This document shows, piece by piece, positions 1 to 7,932 of a DNA stretch of 21,562 bases. The stretch covers positions 1-21,562 of the forward strand of contig JAILBD010000223.1 in assembly GCA_024681275.1 (NCBI GenBank), written 5' to 3'. Each line of letters starts with the position of its first letter. Within the stretch, counting starts at the first letter, position 1. Made by a program: the position numbers and the translations under genes. The notes beneath the pieces were generated by a model. That model made no database searches and was not told the DNA's origin. It saw nothing but the letters and a program-made list of their open reading frames with translations. This stretch comes from Erysipelotrichaceae bacterium (GTDB lineage: Bacteria; Bacillota_I; Bacilli_A; Erysipelotrichales; Erysipelotrichaceae).

Positions 1-1
1 G

Positions 2-1144
2 GATGTCGAGCAGCTCTACAATGAACTGGCTCCGCTGGTACCGACCGCTGAGGCGAAAGAAGTCGTCCAGGAGAACCTCGACGGCGAAAAGGAAAGCGTC
101 TGGAACAGAGTGCTGGCCTATATCTCCGGTTCTGTGACTCCGGCTTTGCCGGTGCTGATCGGTTCCGGTATGATCTCTGCTGTGCTGGCATTGTGCGCCA
201 ACCTGCTCAAGGTCGATACAGCCGGCATGACTTACCAGCTTTTCAACACACTGGCCAATGCAGCATACACTTATCTGCCTGTTCTGGTCGGCTTTGCTGC
301 TGCCAGAAGACTGAAGACCAATGAATATGTTGCCGCCTTCATCATCCTGGCATTATGCTCCGGTGCCATTTCAGGCGTTGCTGATCTGTCGATCTTCGGT
401 CTTCCGCTCACGACAGTCAAATACACGTCCAACATCGTTCCGGCTCTGCTGATGGTCCCGGTCATGGCTTTCATTGACAGATACATCGTCAAGTATTCAC
501 CGAAGTCCATCGTATCGATCGTCCGTCCGACGGTCCTGGCTGCCATCATGTTCCCGCTGACTCTGCTGGTCCTGGGTCCGATCGGAACCTGGATCGGTCA
601 GGCACTGGCTAACTTCTGTGTCGCGATCACGAGCCTCGGAGGCATTTCGATGGTCATCCTGTCGGCACTGCATCCGCTCCTGGTCATGGTCGGCATGCAC
701 ACAGTCATCACGCCGCTCATCGTCAACGAAATCACGACTTACGGTTCATCCCTGCTCTTCTCGAAGGCCCTCGCTGGCAACCTGGCGATCGCCGGTGCCG
801 CTCTGGCTGTAGGTGTCAAGGCGAAGAAGACGGAAAACAAGACCGCCGGTATCTCCACCGGTATCACAGCGCTGCTTTCAGTCACGGAACCTGCCCTCTA
901 TGGTGTCCTGATCCGCTTGAAGAAGCCTTTGATCGGTGCTTTGATCGGTGCCGCCATCACAGGTCTGTTCATCGGTGTCTTCGACATCCGCGCTTATGCG
1001 ACAGCATCCTGCTCGTTCCTGACCCTGCCTATCTTCATGGGCGGTGACTCAATGTCCAACTTCTATCTGGCCGTCGCTGCCGCCTGCATCGCGACTGTCC
1101 TTGGTTTCGTTGCGACCTGGCTCATCGGTTTCGACGAGGAATAA
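2..1144 (+). CDS. PTS beta-glucoside-type transporter, EIIC part (5' end missing)
   Basis: This is the sugar-translocating membrane subunit of a phosphoenolpyruvate phosphotransferase system. It imports and phosphorylates a sugar, here probably a beta-glucoside. The reading frame is open from base 2, so the gene begins upstream of the window; 380 residues are visible. The first 35 or so are hydrophilic and look like the tail of an EIIB domain and a linker. From about base 110 come roughly ten hydrophobic segments typical of EIIC of the glucose/glucoside superfamily. The sugar-binding TEP motif lies at bases 884-892 (context SVTEPALYGV), and the HPLLVMVGMH segment matches the conserved loop of the family. 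The protein ends right after EIIC, so an EIIA domain is not fused at the C-terminus. The GTG at base 110 is an internal codon, not the start. The GH1 glycosidase 47 bases downstream supports a glucoside substrate, although the exact sugar is inferred. Confidence 0.9.
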   Translation, partial: DVEQLYNELAPLVPTAEAKEVVQENLDGEKESVWNRVLAYISGSVTPALPVLIGSGMISAVLALCANLLKVDTAGMTYQLFNTLANAAYTYLPVLVGFAAARRLKTNEYVAAFIILALCSGAISGVADLSIFGLPLTTVKYTSNIVPALLMVPVMAFIDRYIVKYSPKSIVSIVRPTVLAAIMFPLTLLVLGPIGTWIGQALANFCVAITSLGGISMVILSALHPLLVMVGMHTVITPLIVNEITTYGSSLLFSKALAGNLAIAGAALAVGVKAKKTENKTAGISTGITALLSVTEPALYGVLIRLKKPLIGALIGAAITGLFIGVFDIRAYATASCSFLTLPIFMGGDSMSNFYLAVAAACIATVLGFVATWLIGFDEE

Positions 1145-1154
1145 TCTGTTTATG

Positions 1155-1183
1155 ATCAAAAGGGACTTCGCGTCCCTTTTGAT
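1155..1183 (+). terminator. Intercistronic hairpin between EIIC and glycosidase genes
   Basis: A perfect 12-bp stem (1155-1166 with 1172-1183) closes a five-base loop. Its 3' arm ends in TTTTGAT rather than a long T-run, and the ribosome binding site GAGGAGG of the next gene starts at the following base. It may be a weak or partial terminator, or an RNA-processing or stability element, tuning the glycosidase relative to the permease. Confidence 0.6.
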
Positions 1184-1191
1184 GAGGAGGA

Positions 1192-2610
1192 ATGATGGAA
1201 ACAAAAAAGATCAACGAATTTCCAAAAGATTTCTTATGGGGTTCTTCTTCGGCTTCCTTCCAGTGTGAGGGCGCAGCCAGAGAAGACGGCAAGGGTCTGT
1301 CTGTCATGGATATCCGCAAGATCGATCCATCGATCTGTGATTTTTCCGTGGCTTCCGACCACTATCACCGCTACAAGGAAGATATCGCTCTGATGAAGGA
1401 AATGGGCCTCAAGGCCTATCGCTTCTCGATCGCCTGGACCAGGATATTCCCGGAGGGCAATGGAGAGGTCAATCAGAAGGGCGTCGACTTCTACAATGAT
1501 CTGATCGATGAACTGATCAAGGCGGACATCACGCCGATCGTCACGATCTATCACTTCGACTATCCGGTCGGACTGGTGAAACAGTACGGCGGCTGGCTGG
1601 ATCGCAGGAGCATCGACGATTACGTCAATTACGCCGAGTTCCTGTTCAGGACCTATGGCGACCGCGTCAAATACTGGCTGACCATCAACGAACAGGACCA
1701 CATCGTCCACATGCCGTTCCGGATGGGCTTTGAATGTGAAGACCGCAAGGAAGCGGAAAAGCTGGGCTATCTGGCGAACCACAACATGTGCGTCGCGGCC
1801 GGCAGGGCGATCAGAAAGTGCCACGAGATCGTCGAAGGTGGCAAGATCGGTCCGGCGACCTGTTTCACGATGTTCTATCCGACGACCAATTCTCCGGCCG
1901 ACATGCTGGCATGCATGGATGCCAACATCATCCGCAACTACTATCTGCTGGATCTCAACTGCAAGGGCGAGTATGAACCTCTCTTCAGAAGATATCTGGA
2001 AGACAGGGGCATGATGCCGGAGATCTTTGAGGGAGACATGGAAGACATGAAGGAGAACAGACCGGACTTCCTGGCCTTCAACTACTACTATTCCGAGTCG
2101 ATCTCAGCCTTCCCGACGGATAAGGAAAACAAGATTGGCGACATCGGTTTCAAACTGCTTCCGAGCAACGAAGCGGGCATCTACCGTGTCGTCAAGAACG
2201 AGAACCTCAAGGCGACGCTCTGGGGCTGGGAGATCGACGACATTGGTCTGCAGTGTTCCGCAAGACAGCTCTACGACCGCTACCATCTGCCTTTGCTGAT
2301 AACGGAAAACGGTTTCGGCAACAAGGAAGTGTGGCCGGATGAGGGCATCCTCGAAGATGACGACAGGATCGACTATCTCTCAAGACACCTGCATCAGGTG
2401 AAAGAAGCGATGAATGTCGGCGTCGAGTTCATCGGTTACTGCAGCTGGTCCTTCATGGATCTGATCTCAGGTCACTCCGGATTCTCCAAGCGTTACGGTT
2501 TTGTCTATGTCAACCGCGACGAACACGATCTGAAGGATCTGGCCAGGAGAAAGAAGAAGAGTTTCTACTGGTACAAGGACACGATCGCCAATAACGGCAA
2601 AGACATCTGA
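1192..2610 (+). CDS. 6-phospho-beta-glucosidase, GH1 family
   Basis: A cytoplasmic GH1 glycosidase that hydrolyses the phosphorylated beta-glucoside delivered by the PTS, giving glucose 6-phosphate and the aglycone or sugar. It is 472 residues, normal for GH1. The acid/base glutamate is in TINEQ (residues 164-168, E167) and the nucleophile in ITENG (E372). Near the C-terminus the phosphate-binding pattern of the 6-phospho group is visible: S426, K433 and Y435 in the segment SGHSGFSKRYG. The position after the acid/base Glu is Gln, whereas classical GH1 enzymes have Pro. Two adjacent ATGs (1192 and 1195) follow the strong Shine-Dalgarno GAGGAGG at 1184-1190; the second gives better spacing. 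It probably shares a transcript with the upstream permease. Phospho-beta-galactosidase activity cannot be excluded. Confidence 0.92.
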   Translation: MMETKKINEFPKDFLWGSSSASFQCEGAAREDGKGLSVMDIRKIDPSICDFSVASDHYHRYKEDIALMKEMGLKAYRFSIAWTRIFPEGNGEVNQKGVDFYNDLIDELIKADITPIVTIYHFDYPVGLVKQYGGWLDRRSIDDYVNYAEFLFRTYGDRVKYWLTINEQDHIVHMPFRMGFECEDRKEAEKLGYLANHNMCVAAGRAIRKCHEIVEGGKIGPATCFTMFYPTTNSPADMLACMDANIIRNYYLLDLNCKGEYEPLFRRYLEDRGMMPEIFEGDMEDMKENRPDFLAFNYYYSESISAFPTDKENKIGDIGFKLLPSNEAGIYRVVKNENLKATLWGWEIDDIGLQCSARQLYDRYHLPLLITENGFGNKEVWPDEGILEDDDRIDYLSRHLHQVKEAMNVGVEFIGYCSWSFMDLISGHSGFSKRYGFVYVNRDEHDLKDLARRKKKSFYWYKDTIANNGKDI

Positions 2611-2616
2611 TGATGA

Positions 2617-2649
2617 AAATATCGGAGATATGATCTCCGATATTTTTTT
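2617..2649. terminator. Terminator between convergent genes
   Basis: A 13-bp perfect stem (2617-2629 with 2633-2645) has a three-base loop. A run of seven T covers 2643-2649, so it terminates the glycosidase transcript. The A-run at 2616-2619 gives a shorter T-run on the other strand, so it may also serve the convergent kinase gene, whose stop codon is at 2648-2650. Confidence 0.85.
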
Positions 2650-3517
2650 ACTTTGTCATCTTTTCGATGAATCCTCTGTTGAATTCTATCCTGAAACGCT
2701 TCGGCAGCAGTTCGAGTTCAAAGCGATCCGAGAGGAGCGGTTCACCGTCGATGTTGGCTGCAAAAGGCCTGTCTGAGGATATGACGGCTTTTGTCGTGTT
2801 GAATGAGTGAACGGCCGGATCTTTCAGATGGGAGGCATCCTTCATGGAAAGGATGACTTTTGCCATGTTCACTTTGTTGAGCCTGTCGGCATAGATGATC
2901 TCCATCGTTCCATCGTCGATGATGCTGTGGGGCGAGACCCGATAGCCTCCGCCGTAGTATCTGTTGTTGGCGGCGACGACCGTCGTGAATTCCTTTTCGA
3001 TGGTCTGGCCGTCGACTTCGATCTTCATCTTTCTTGGCTTGTATGTGAGAAAGTAGTAGACGACACCGGCGTTGTAGCGCATGGATGGCGGGATCAGTTT
3101 GTTGTGGATGAAATTGTCGTCGTTGGCGATGTCGGCATCGATGCCAAAGCAGGCGACGTTGAGGAAGTGGCGGTCGTTGATGCGGATGATGTCGATCTCA
3201 TGGATGCCGTCTTCGATAGTTTCCCTGCAGGCGCGGCAGAAGTCGTTTCCGGTACCGTGTGGCACGAAGGAAAGGATGTTGTCCGTATCGATGATGTCGT
3301 TGAGCAGGAGGTTGATCGATCCGTCTCCGCCGATCGAGGTGATGACGTCCTGCGTCTTCCTGTACGGTTCCAGTGACTTTCTGACGTCTTCCGCTTTCTC
3401 GTTGATGACGATCTCATATTCCCTGTCGAAATATGCCGATACCTCTTTCAGCCTGTGGATGATCCTGTCCGTCTTGTCCTGCAGAGCGAAGCTGTTTACG
3501 ATGTAGATGTATTTCAT
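2648..3517 (-). CDS. Diacylglycerol kinase family lipid kinase (DgkB/YegS type)
   Basis: A soluble ATP-dependent lipid kinase of the DAGK catalytic-domain family, which phosphorylates diacylglycerol or a related lipid at the inner face of the membrane. It is 289 residues, typical of the DgkB/YegS/BmrU group. The nucleotide-binding GGDGS motif is at residues 63-67 and the family signature PHGTGNDF at 86-93. The C-terminal half carries the usual beta-sandwich pattern with GEPL near the end. The start is an ATG preceded by AAAGG with eight bases of spacing. A TATAAT box (3540-3545 on this strand) lies about 23 bases upstream, giving a short leader. It is a single-gene unit divergent from xpt. 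In Bacillus the DgkB role is recycling diacylglycerol from lipoteichoic acid synthesis; assigning that role here is inference. Confidence 0.88.
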   Translation of the reverse strand: MKYIYIVNSFALQDKTDRIIHRLKEVSAYFDREYEIVINEKAEDVRKSLEPYRKTQDVITSIGGDGSINLLLNDIIDTDNILSFVPHGTGNDFCRACRETIEDGIHEIDIIRINDRHFLNVACFGIDADIANDDNFIHNKLIPPSMRYNAGVVYYFLTYKPRKMKIEVDGQTIEKEFTTVVAANNRYYGGGYRVSPHSIIDDGTMEIIYADRLNKVNMAKVILSMKDASHLKDPAVHSFNTTKAVISSDRPFAANIDGEPLLSDRFELELLPKRFRIEFNRGFIEKMTK

Positions 3518-3539
3518 ATCGATTGCCTTTTCTGCTTCT

Positions 3540-3545
3540 ATTATA
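3540..3545 (-). promoter_or_regulatory. -10 box for the lipid kinase gene
   Basis: Perfect TATAAT on the minus strand, about 23 bases upstream of the start codon. No good -35 hexamer is visible at 16-18 bases, so promoter strength is uncertain. Confidence 0.5.
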
Positions 3546-3593
3546 TGCCTGAAAATGTGTTAGGATATTGAGTATATTCAAAAGGAGAAGCAG

Positions 3594-4172
3594 ATGAAAC
3601 TTTTAGAAGATCGTATCAGAAAAGATGGAAAGATACTGCCCGGTGACATCCTCAAGATCGACAACTTCCTGAATCATCAGATCGATGTGAAGCTAATGGA
3701 TCAGATCGGTGAAGAATTCCACAGGCTCTTCAAGGACAAGGGGCCCGACAAGATCCTGACGATCGAGTCCAGTGGTATCGCGATCGCTGCGGCAGCTTCG
3801 CGCTGTTTCGGATATATCCCGGTCGTCTTTGCGAAGAAGACGGTCGCGGCAAACATGTCAAAAGGGACTTATGAGGCCAAGGAACACTCCTATACGCGAA
3901 ACATCGAGTATACGGTGCAGGTCTCCAAGGACTACCTCAGCAGCGACGACAGAGTCCTGATCCTGGATGATTTTCTGGCGAACGGTGAGGCGATGAATGC
4001 CCTCATCAGCATCTGCAGACAGGCCGGTGCGAAGATCGTGGGCTGCGGTTCCGTCGTATGCAAGACCTATCAGCCTGGCGAACAGCGCATCAAAGACCTC
4101 GGTTATGATGTTGAGGTCCTGGCCAGAGTCAGGTCGATGTCTGAGGACGGACAGATCGAATTCGATTCATGA
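3594..4172 (+). CDS. xpt: Xanthine phosphoribosyltransferase
   Basis: A cytoplasmic purine-salvage enzyme that converts xanthine and PRPP to XMP. At 192 residues it has the standard Xpt length and aligns by eye along its whole length with the family. The N-terminal segment ILKIDNFLNHQID (residues 19-31) is characteristic. IESSGIA at 58-64 follows, and the PRPP-binding motif VLILDDFLANG sits at 121-131. The ATG at 3594 has AAAGGAG seven bases upstream. In Bacillus, xpt is controlled by a purine riboswitch. Here only 76 bases separate it from the divergent kinase gene, part of which is that gene's promoter, and I see no riboswitch fold. A terminator follows directly, so it is probably monocistronic. 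Confidence 0.95.
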   Translation: MKLLEDRIRKDGKILPGDILKIDNFLNHQIDVKLMDQIGEEFHRLFKDKGPDKILTIESSGIAIAAAASRCFGYIPVVFAKKTVAANMSKGTYEAKEHSYTRNIEYTVQVSKDYLSSDDRVLILDDFLANGEAMNALISICRQAGAKIVGCGSVVCKTYQPGEQRIKDLGYDVEVLARVRSMSEDGQIEFDS

Positions 4173-4178
4173 TGGGAT

Positions 4179-4209
4179 ATCCTCTTTCGGAAAAGGAAGA
4201 GGATTTTTT
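4179..4209 (+). terminator. Terminator after xpt
   Basis: A 10-bp stem (4179-4188 with 4195-4204, one G-U pair) with a GGAAAA loop is followed by a six-T run at 4204-4209. It separates xpt from the iron-transport gene. Confidence 0.85.
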
Positions 4210-4220
4210 ATGGGAACGGT

Positions 4221-4226
4221 TATAAT
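4221..4226 (+). promoter_or_regulatory. -10 box for the feoAB fusion gene
   Basis: Perfect TATAAT just after the xpt terminator and 34 bases before the FeoA start codon. It implies a leader of about 28 bases containing a modest Shine-Dalgarno AGGGA (4248-4252). No clear -35 and no convincing Fur or DtxR operator could be recognised. Confidence 0.5.
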
Positions 4227-4260
4227 AATCTATGAAAGAAAGAATACAGGGATAAGTCGT

Positions 4261-6606
4261 ATGTTACTGAACGAATTGAAAGAAGGACAGATCGGAAAGA
4301 TCATCAAAGTCAACGGCGAAGGCAGTCTGCGTCAGCATTTTCTGGATATGGGACTCATACCGGGCTGCGAGGCGACGCTGATCAAGTTCGCGCCGCTGGG
4401 AGATCCGATCGAGTATCAGATACACAGCTATGAGCTCACGCTCCGTTCCGACGAGGCGAAGCAGATCGAGATCGAAAAGATTGATGAAAAGACAGGGGAT
4501 GAGCGCGTCCTGGATAACATCGACCTTGAACATCCGGGCTATGGTGAGGATGGCATCTATCACGAGATGCAGGAAGAAAAGAACGAGCCGATCGAAGGAA
4601 AGATCCGTTTCGTCCTGGCGGGAAATCAGAACAGCGGCAAGACGACGCTTTTCAATCAGTTGACCGGTTCCAACCAGCACGTTGGCAATTTCCCGGGCGT
4701 TACCGTTGAACACAAAAGCGGTTTCATCAAGGGCCATCCTGACTGTGAACTGATCGACCTTCCGGGCATCTATTCCCTTTCACCGTATTCGGAAGAGGAG
4801 CTGGTCTCGAGAAGATACATACTGCATGAGAAACCGTCGGCCATCATCAACATCGTCGATGCGACCAACCTCGAGAGGAACCTCTATCTGACCATGCAAC
4901 TGATGGAACTGGATGTGCCGATGGTCCTGGCTTTGAATATGATGGATGAGGTCCAAGGCAACGGCGGTTCCATCCTGATCAACAAGATGGAGGAGATCCT
5001 GCAGATCCCGGTCATTCCGATCTCGGCGATGAAGAACGAAGGTGTTGATGAACTTCTCGATCACGCGATCCACATCGCCAGATATCAGGAAAGGCCAGGC
5101 CGCAAGGACTTCTGTGACAAGAACGACTACAACGGCTCATTGCACAGGTGCATCCACACGATCATGCACATGATCGAAGACCACGCTTTGAAAGCGCAGA
5201 TCCCGGTCCGTTTCGCAGCCAACAAGCTGATCGAGAACGACCCTTTCCTGGTCGAGGAACTCGACATACACGCGAAAGAGATGGATGCCATCAAGGCGGT
5301 CATCGCCCAGATGGAAGAAGAGAGGGGCCTCGACGCTTCGGCAGCCATCGCCGACATGCGTTATCTGTTCATCGACAGGCTCTGCCGGCAGACCGTCATC
5401 AAGCCGAAGGTCTCCAAAGAGAGGGCCAGGAGCGAGAAGATCGACAAGATCCTGACCGGCAGGTATACGGCCATTCCGGTCTTCGTTGCCGTGATGGTCC
5501 TGATCTTCTATCTGACTTTCAACGTCATCGGTGCCTTCTTGCAGGATCTGCTGGATCAGGGCATCGGTATCTTTGCGGAAAGATGTGAAGAATGGCTGCT
5601 TTCCGTGAATATGAACGAAGCGCTCAGATCCCTGATCTGTGAAGGCGTCCTGAACGGCGTGGGCAGCGTGCTGAGCTTTATTCCGATCATCGTCATCCTC
5701 TTCTTCTTCCTGTCCCTGTTGGAAGACAGCGGCTACATGACGCGCATCGCTTTCGTCGTCGACAAGCTGCTGAGGAAGATCGGTCTGTCCGGGCGCAGCA
5801 TCGTGCCGATGCTGATCGGCTTTGGCTGTTCGGTACCGGCGATCATGGCGACCAGGACCCTTCCTTCCAAGAGAGACAGAAAGATGACGATCATGATGGT
5901 CCCGTTCATGAGCTGTTCCGCCAAGATGCCGATCTATTATTTCTTCGTGCAGACTTTCTTCAAGGAGATCTCTTGGCTGATCATTTCCAGCCTCTATCTG
6001 CTGGGTATCGTCACGGCGGTCATAATCGCCTACATCGGCAAGAACACGGTCTTCAAGGGAGAGGCCGTCCCATTCGTCATGGAGCTGCCGAACTACAGGA
6101 TGCCCATGGCCAAGAACGTCCTGCGTCTGATGTGGGACAAGGCCAAGGACTTTCTGCAGAGGGCTTTCACGATCATCTTTACCGGCACGGTCATCATCTG
6201 GTGCCTGGGCAATTTTGATTTCCGTCTCAATATGGTCTCCGATCCTTCTTTGAGCATGCTGGCATATGCGGCAAACATCATCACGCCGATCTTCAGGCCG
6301 CTGGGCTTTGCCGACTGGCGCGTTTCAACGGCACTGATCTCCGGTTTCCTGGCCAAGGAGAGCGTCGTCTCGACGCTGAGTGTCCTCTACGGAAGCAGTG
6401 AGATCCTCAGACAGTCCTTGAGCATCCCGGCGACCTATGCCCTGCTGAGCTTCTGTCTGCTCTATACGCCTTGCGTCGCGGCGGTGGCTGCCGTCAGAAG
6501 GGAAGAGGGGATCAAAGGCAGCATCGATCTCGTCCTCTTCCAGTGTGTGATCGCCTGGGTCGTGGCTTTCCTGATGCGGATGATCCTGCTGGCTTTCGGT
6601 CTATAA
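4261..6606 (+). CDS. feoB: Ferrous iron transporter, FeoA-FeoB fusion
   Basis: An inner-membrane Fe2+ importer with a fused N-terminal FeoA domain, 781 residues. Residues 1-73 are FeoA-like (SH3-type fold, with HFLDMGLIPG at 26-35). An acidic linker follows to about 112. The FeoB G domain has G1 GNQNSGKT (121-128), G2 around T148 in FPGVTVE, G3 DLPG (166-169) and G4 NMMD (226-229). A helical regulatory domain leads to about eight membrane segments from about residue 400, including the Gate segments with SGYMTR and GCSVPA. The frame stays open upstream into xpt, but that extension crosses the xpt terminator and the TATAAT box, so ATG 4261, which begins the FeoA domain, is the sensible start. 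It is monocistronic between two terminators, and no separate feoA or feoC was seen. Confidence 0.95.
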   Translation: MLLNELKEGQIGKIIKVNGEGSLRQHFLDMGLIPGCEATLIKFAPLGDPIEYQIHSYELTLRSDEAKQIEIEKIDEKTGDERVLDNIDLEHPGYGEDGIYHEMQEEKNEPIEGKIRFVLAGNQNSGKTTLFNQLTGSNQHVGNFPGVTVEHKSGFIKGHPDCELIDLPGIYSLSPYSEEELVSRRYILHEKPSAIINIVDATNLERNLYLTMQLMELDVPMVLALNMMDEVQGNGGSILINKMEEILQIPVIPISAMKNEGVDELLDHAIHIARYQERPGRKDFCDKNDYNGSLHRCIHTIMHMIEDHALKAQIPVRFAANKLIENDPFLVEELDIHAKEMDAIKAVIAQMEEERGLDASAAIADMRYLFIDRLCRQTVIKPKVSKERARSEKIDKILTGRYTAIPVFVAVMVLIFYLTFNVIGAFLQDLLDQGIGIFAERCEEWLLSVNMNEALRSLICEGVLNGVGSVLSFIPIIVILFFFLSLLEDSGYMTRIAFVVDKLLRKIGLSGRSIVPMLIGFGCSVPAIMATRTLPSKRDRKMTIMMVPFMSCSAKMPIYYFFVQTFFKEISWLIISSLYLLGIVTAVIIAYIGKNTVFKGEAVPFVMELPNYRMPMAKNVLRLMWDKAKDFLQRAFTIIFTGTVIIWCLGNFDFRLNMVSDPSLSMLAYAANIITPIFRPLGFADWRVSTALISGFLAKESVVSTLSVLYGSSEILRQSLSIPATYALLSFCLLYTPCVAAVAAVRREEGIKGSIDLVLFQCVIAWVVAFLMRMILLAFGL

Positions 6607-6620
6607 AGCACTAAAAAACC

Positions 6621-6644
6621 AACGGCCTTCCGGGGCCGTTTATT
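6621..6644 (+). terminator. Terminator after feoAB
   Basis: A 7-bp stem AACGGCC/GGCCGTT (6621-6627 with 6634-6640) has a six-base loop and is followed by TTTATTT. It ends a few bases before the -35 box of the pyr operon. Confidence 0.75.
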
Positions 6645-6648
6645 TCTG

Positions 6649-6677
6649 TTGACAGGTCTTTGTTTCGATGATATCCT
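6649..6677 (+). promoter_or_regulatory. Promoter of the pyr operon
   Basis: Consensus -35 TTGACA (6649-6654), a 17-bp spacer and -10 TATCCT (6672-6677). This is the best sigma-70/SigA-type promoter in the window. Transcription should begin near 6684, leaving a leader of only about 42 bases before pyrC. Confidence 0.85.
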
Positions 6678-6692
6678 TTTACAGGAATCAAA

Positions 6693-6712
6693 CGCTTTAT
6701 CAGCTTAAGGCG
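6693..6712 (+). promoter_or_regulatory. Short leader hairpin next to the pyrC ribosome binding site
   Basis: CGCTTT (6693-6698) can pair with AAGGCG (6707-6712; one G-U pair) around an eight-base loop. The hairpin ends one base before the Shine-Dalgarno AAGGAGA (6714-6720). The leader is too short for a PyrR-type attenuator, and no PyrR binding-loop sequence is seen. A role in translational control is speculation. Confidence 0.3.
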
Positions 6713-6725
6713 CAAGGAGATCGAA

Positions 6726-7931
6726 ATGAAAGTGAAAGCCAGGATATATCAGACAGGACAGCCGAATGCGACAGACATGGATCTTGTCTCTCTTGATATC
6801 CCAGGCGCTCATGGCGATGGTGACTATATCATTTTTCCCGGTTTCTGTGATGTACATGTTCATCTCAGGGAACCGGGTTTTTCTTATAAGGAGACCATAG
6901 AGACGGGAAGCAGGGCTGCTGCCCGCGGCGGTTTCACAACGGTCTGTCCGATGCCCAATCTGTCTCCTGTGCCAGACTCCTATGAGGATCTGAAGCAGGA
7001 GCTCGATCTGATCGAAAGAGATGCGGTCATCGATGTCGTGCCATACGCTTCCTGCACGGTCAATGAGGAAGGAAAACAGATCGCTGAGCTGGAAGAGATG
7101 AGCAGCCATGTATGCGCCTTCTCGGATGACGGCAAGGGGATACAGGATGAAGAGGTCATGAGGAAAGTCATGATCGAAGCAAAGAGACTGGGCAAGATCG
7201 TGGCGGCGCATTGCGAGGTCAACGATCTGCTTGGGGGCGGCTATATCCACGATGGCGAATACGCAAAGATACACGGTCACAGAGGCATCTGTTCCAGAAG
7301 CGAATGGGAAGAGATCGAAAGAGATGTGCGTCTGGCAAAGCAGACCGGCGCCTCCTATCATGTCTGCCACATCTCAACCAAAGAGAGCGTAGAGATCATA
7401 CGTCAGGCCAAAAAAGAGGGCGTCGATGTGACGTGCGAGACGGCACCGCACTATCTGGTCCTGAACGATTCGGATCTTCAGGAGAGCGGAGACTTCAAGA
7501 TGAATCCGCCGCTAAGATCGAAGGAAGACCAGGAAGCTCTATTGGAGGCGATACAGGACGGCACGATCGACATGATCGCGACTGATCATGCCCCTCACAG
7601 CAAGGAAGAGAAAAGCAGGGGCCTGGAAAAGAGCGCCTTCGGCATCGTCGGTCTGGAGACGGCCTTCCCGGTCCTCTATACGAAACTTGTGAAAGGCTCT
7701 CTGATCGATATGGACAGACTGATCGAGCTGCTGTGCATGAATCCGCGTAAGCGTTTCGGACTGGAACAGGAGGATTCCTATACGGTCTGGGACCTGAATG
7801 CGAAGTATCGCATCGATCCGGACAGTTTTCTGTCCAAAGGAAGGTCCACGCCGTTCAAGGGGATGGAGGTCTATGGCGAATGCCTCATGACAGTCTGTCA
7901 TGGAAAGACCGTCTATCTGAAAGAGAAATGA
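6726..7931 (+). CDS. pyrC: Dihydroorotase
   Basis: A zinc-dependent cyclase of de novo pyrimidine synthesis that interconverts carbamoyl-aspartate and dihydroorotate in the cytoplasm. It is 401 residues, matching the class I dihydroorotases of Gram-positive bacteria. The metal-binding DVHVHLREPG motif lies near the N-terminus, followed by GGFTTVCPMPN. FSDDGKGIQ supplies the Asp region, AHCEV and CHIS the metal histidines, and IATDHAPHSKEEK the C-terminal active-site Asp and His. The ATG is five bases after AAGGAGA. It is the first gene of the operon, behind the TTGACA/TATCCT promoter; pyrK starts two bases after its stop codon. Confidence 0.95.
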   Translation: MKVKARIYQTGQPNATDMDLVSLDIPGAHGDGDYIIFPGFCDVHVHLREPGFSYKETIETGSRAAARGGFTTVCPMPNLSPVPDSYEDLKQELDLIERDAVIDVVPYASCTVNEEGKQIAELEEMSSHVCAFSDDGKGIQDEEVMRKVMIEAKRLGKIVAAHCEVNDLLGGGYIHDGEYAKIHGHRGICSRSEWEEIERDVRLAKQTGASYHVCHISTKESVEIIRQAKKEGVDVTCETAPHYLVLNDSDLQESGDFKMNPPLRSKEDQEALLEAIQDGTIDMIATDHAPHSKEEKSRGLEKSAFGIVGLETAFPVLYTKLVKGSLIDMDRLIELLCMNPRKRFGLEQEDSYTVWDLNAKYRIDPDSFLSKGRSTPFKGMEVYGECLMTVCHGKTVYLKEK

Positions 7932-7932
7932 T

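Noticed and set aside
110..1144. GTG at 110 as the start of the EIIC gene
   Set aside because: The frame is open to the left edge with EIIB-linker-like residues, and no ribosome binding site precedes the GTG.
4205..4260. Fur-like box at the feoAB promoter
   Set aside because: TTATAATAATCTATG is AT-rich but matches the Fur or DtxR consensus too weakly.
6687..6700. Catabolite (cre)-like site around AAACGCTT in the pyr leader
   Set aside because: Only the core matches; both outer arms deviate from the cre consensus, so no operator is called.
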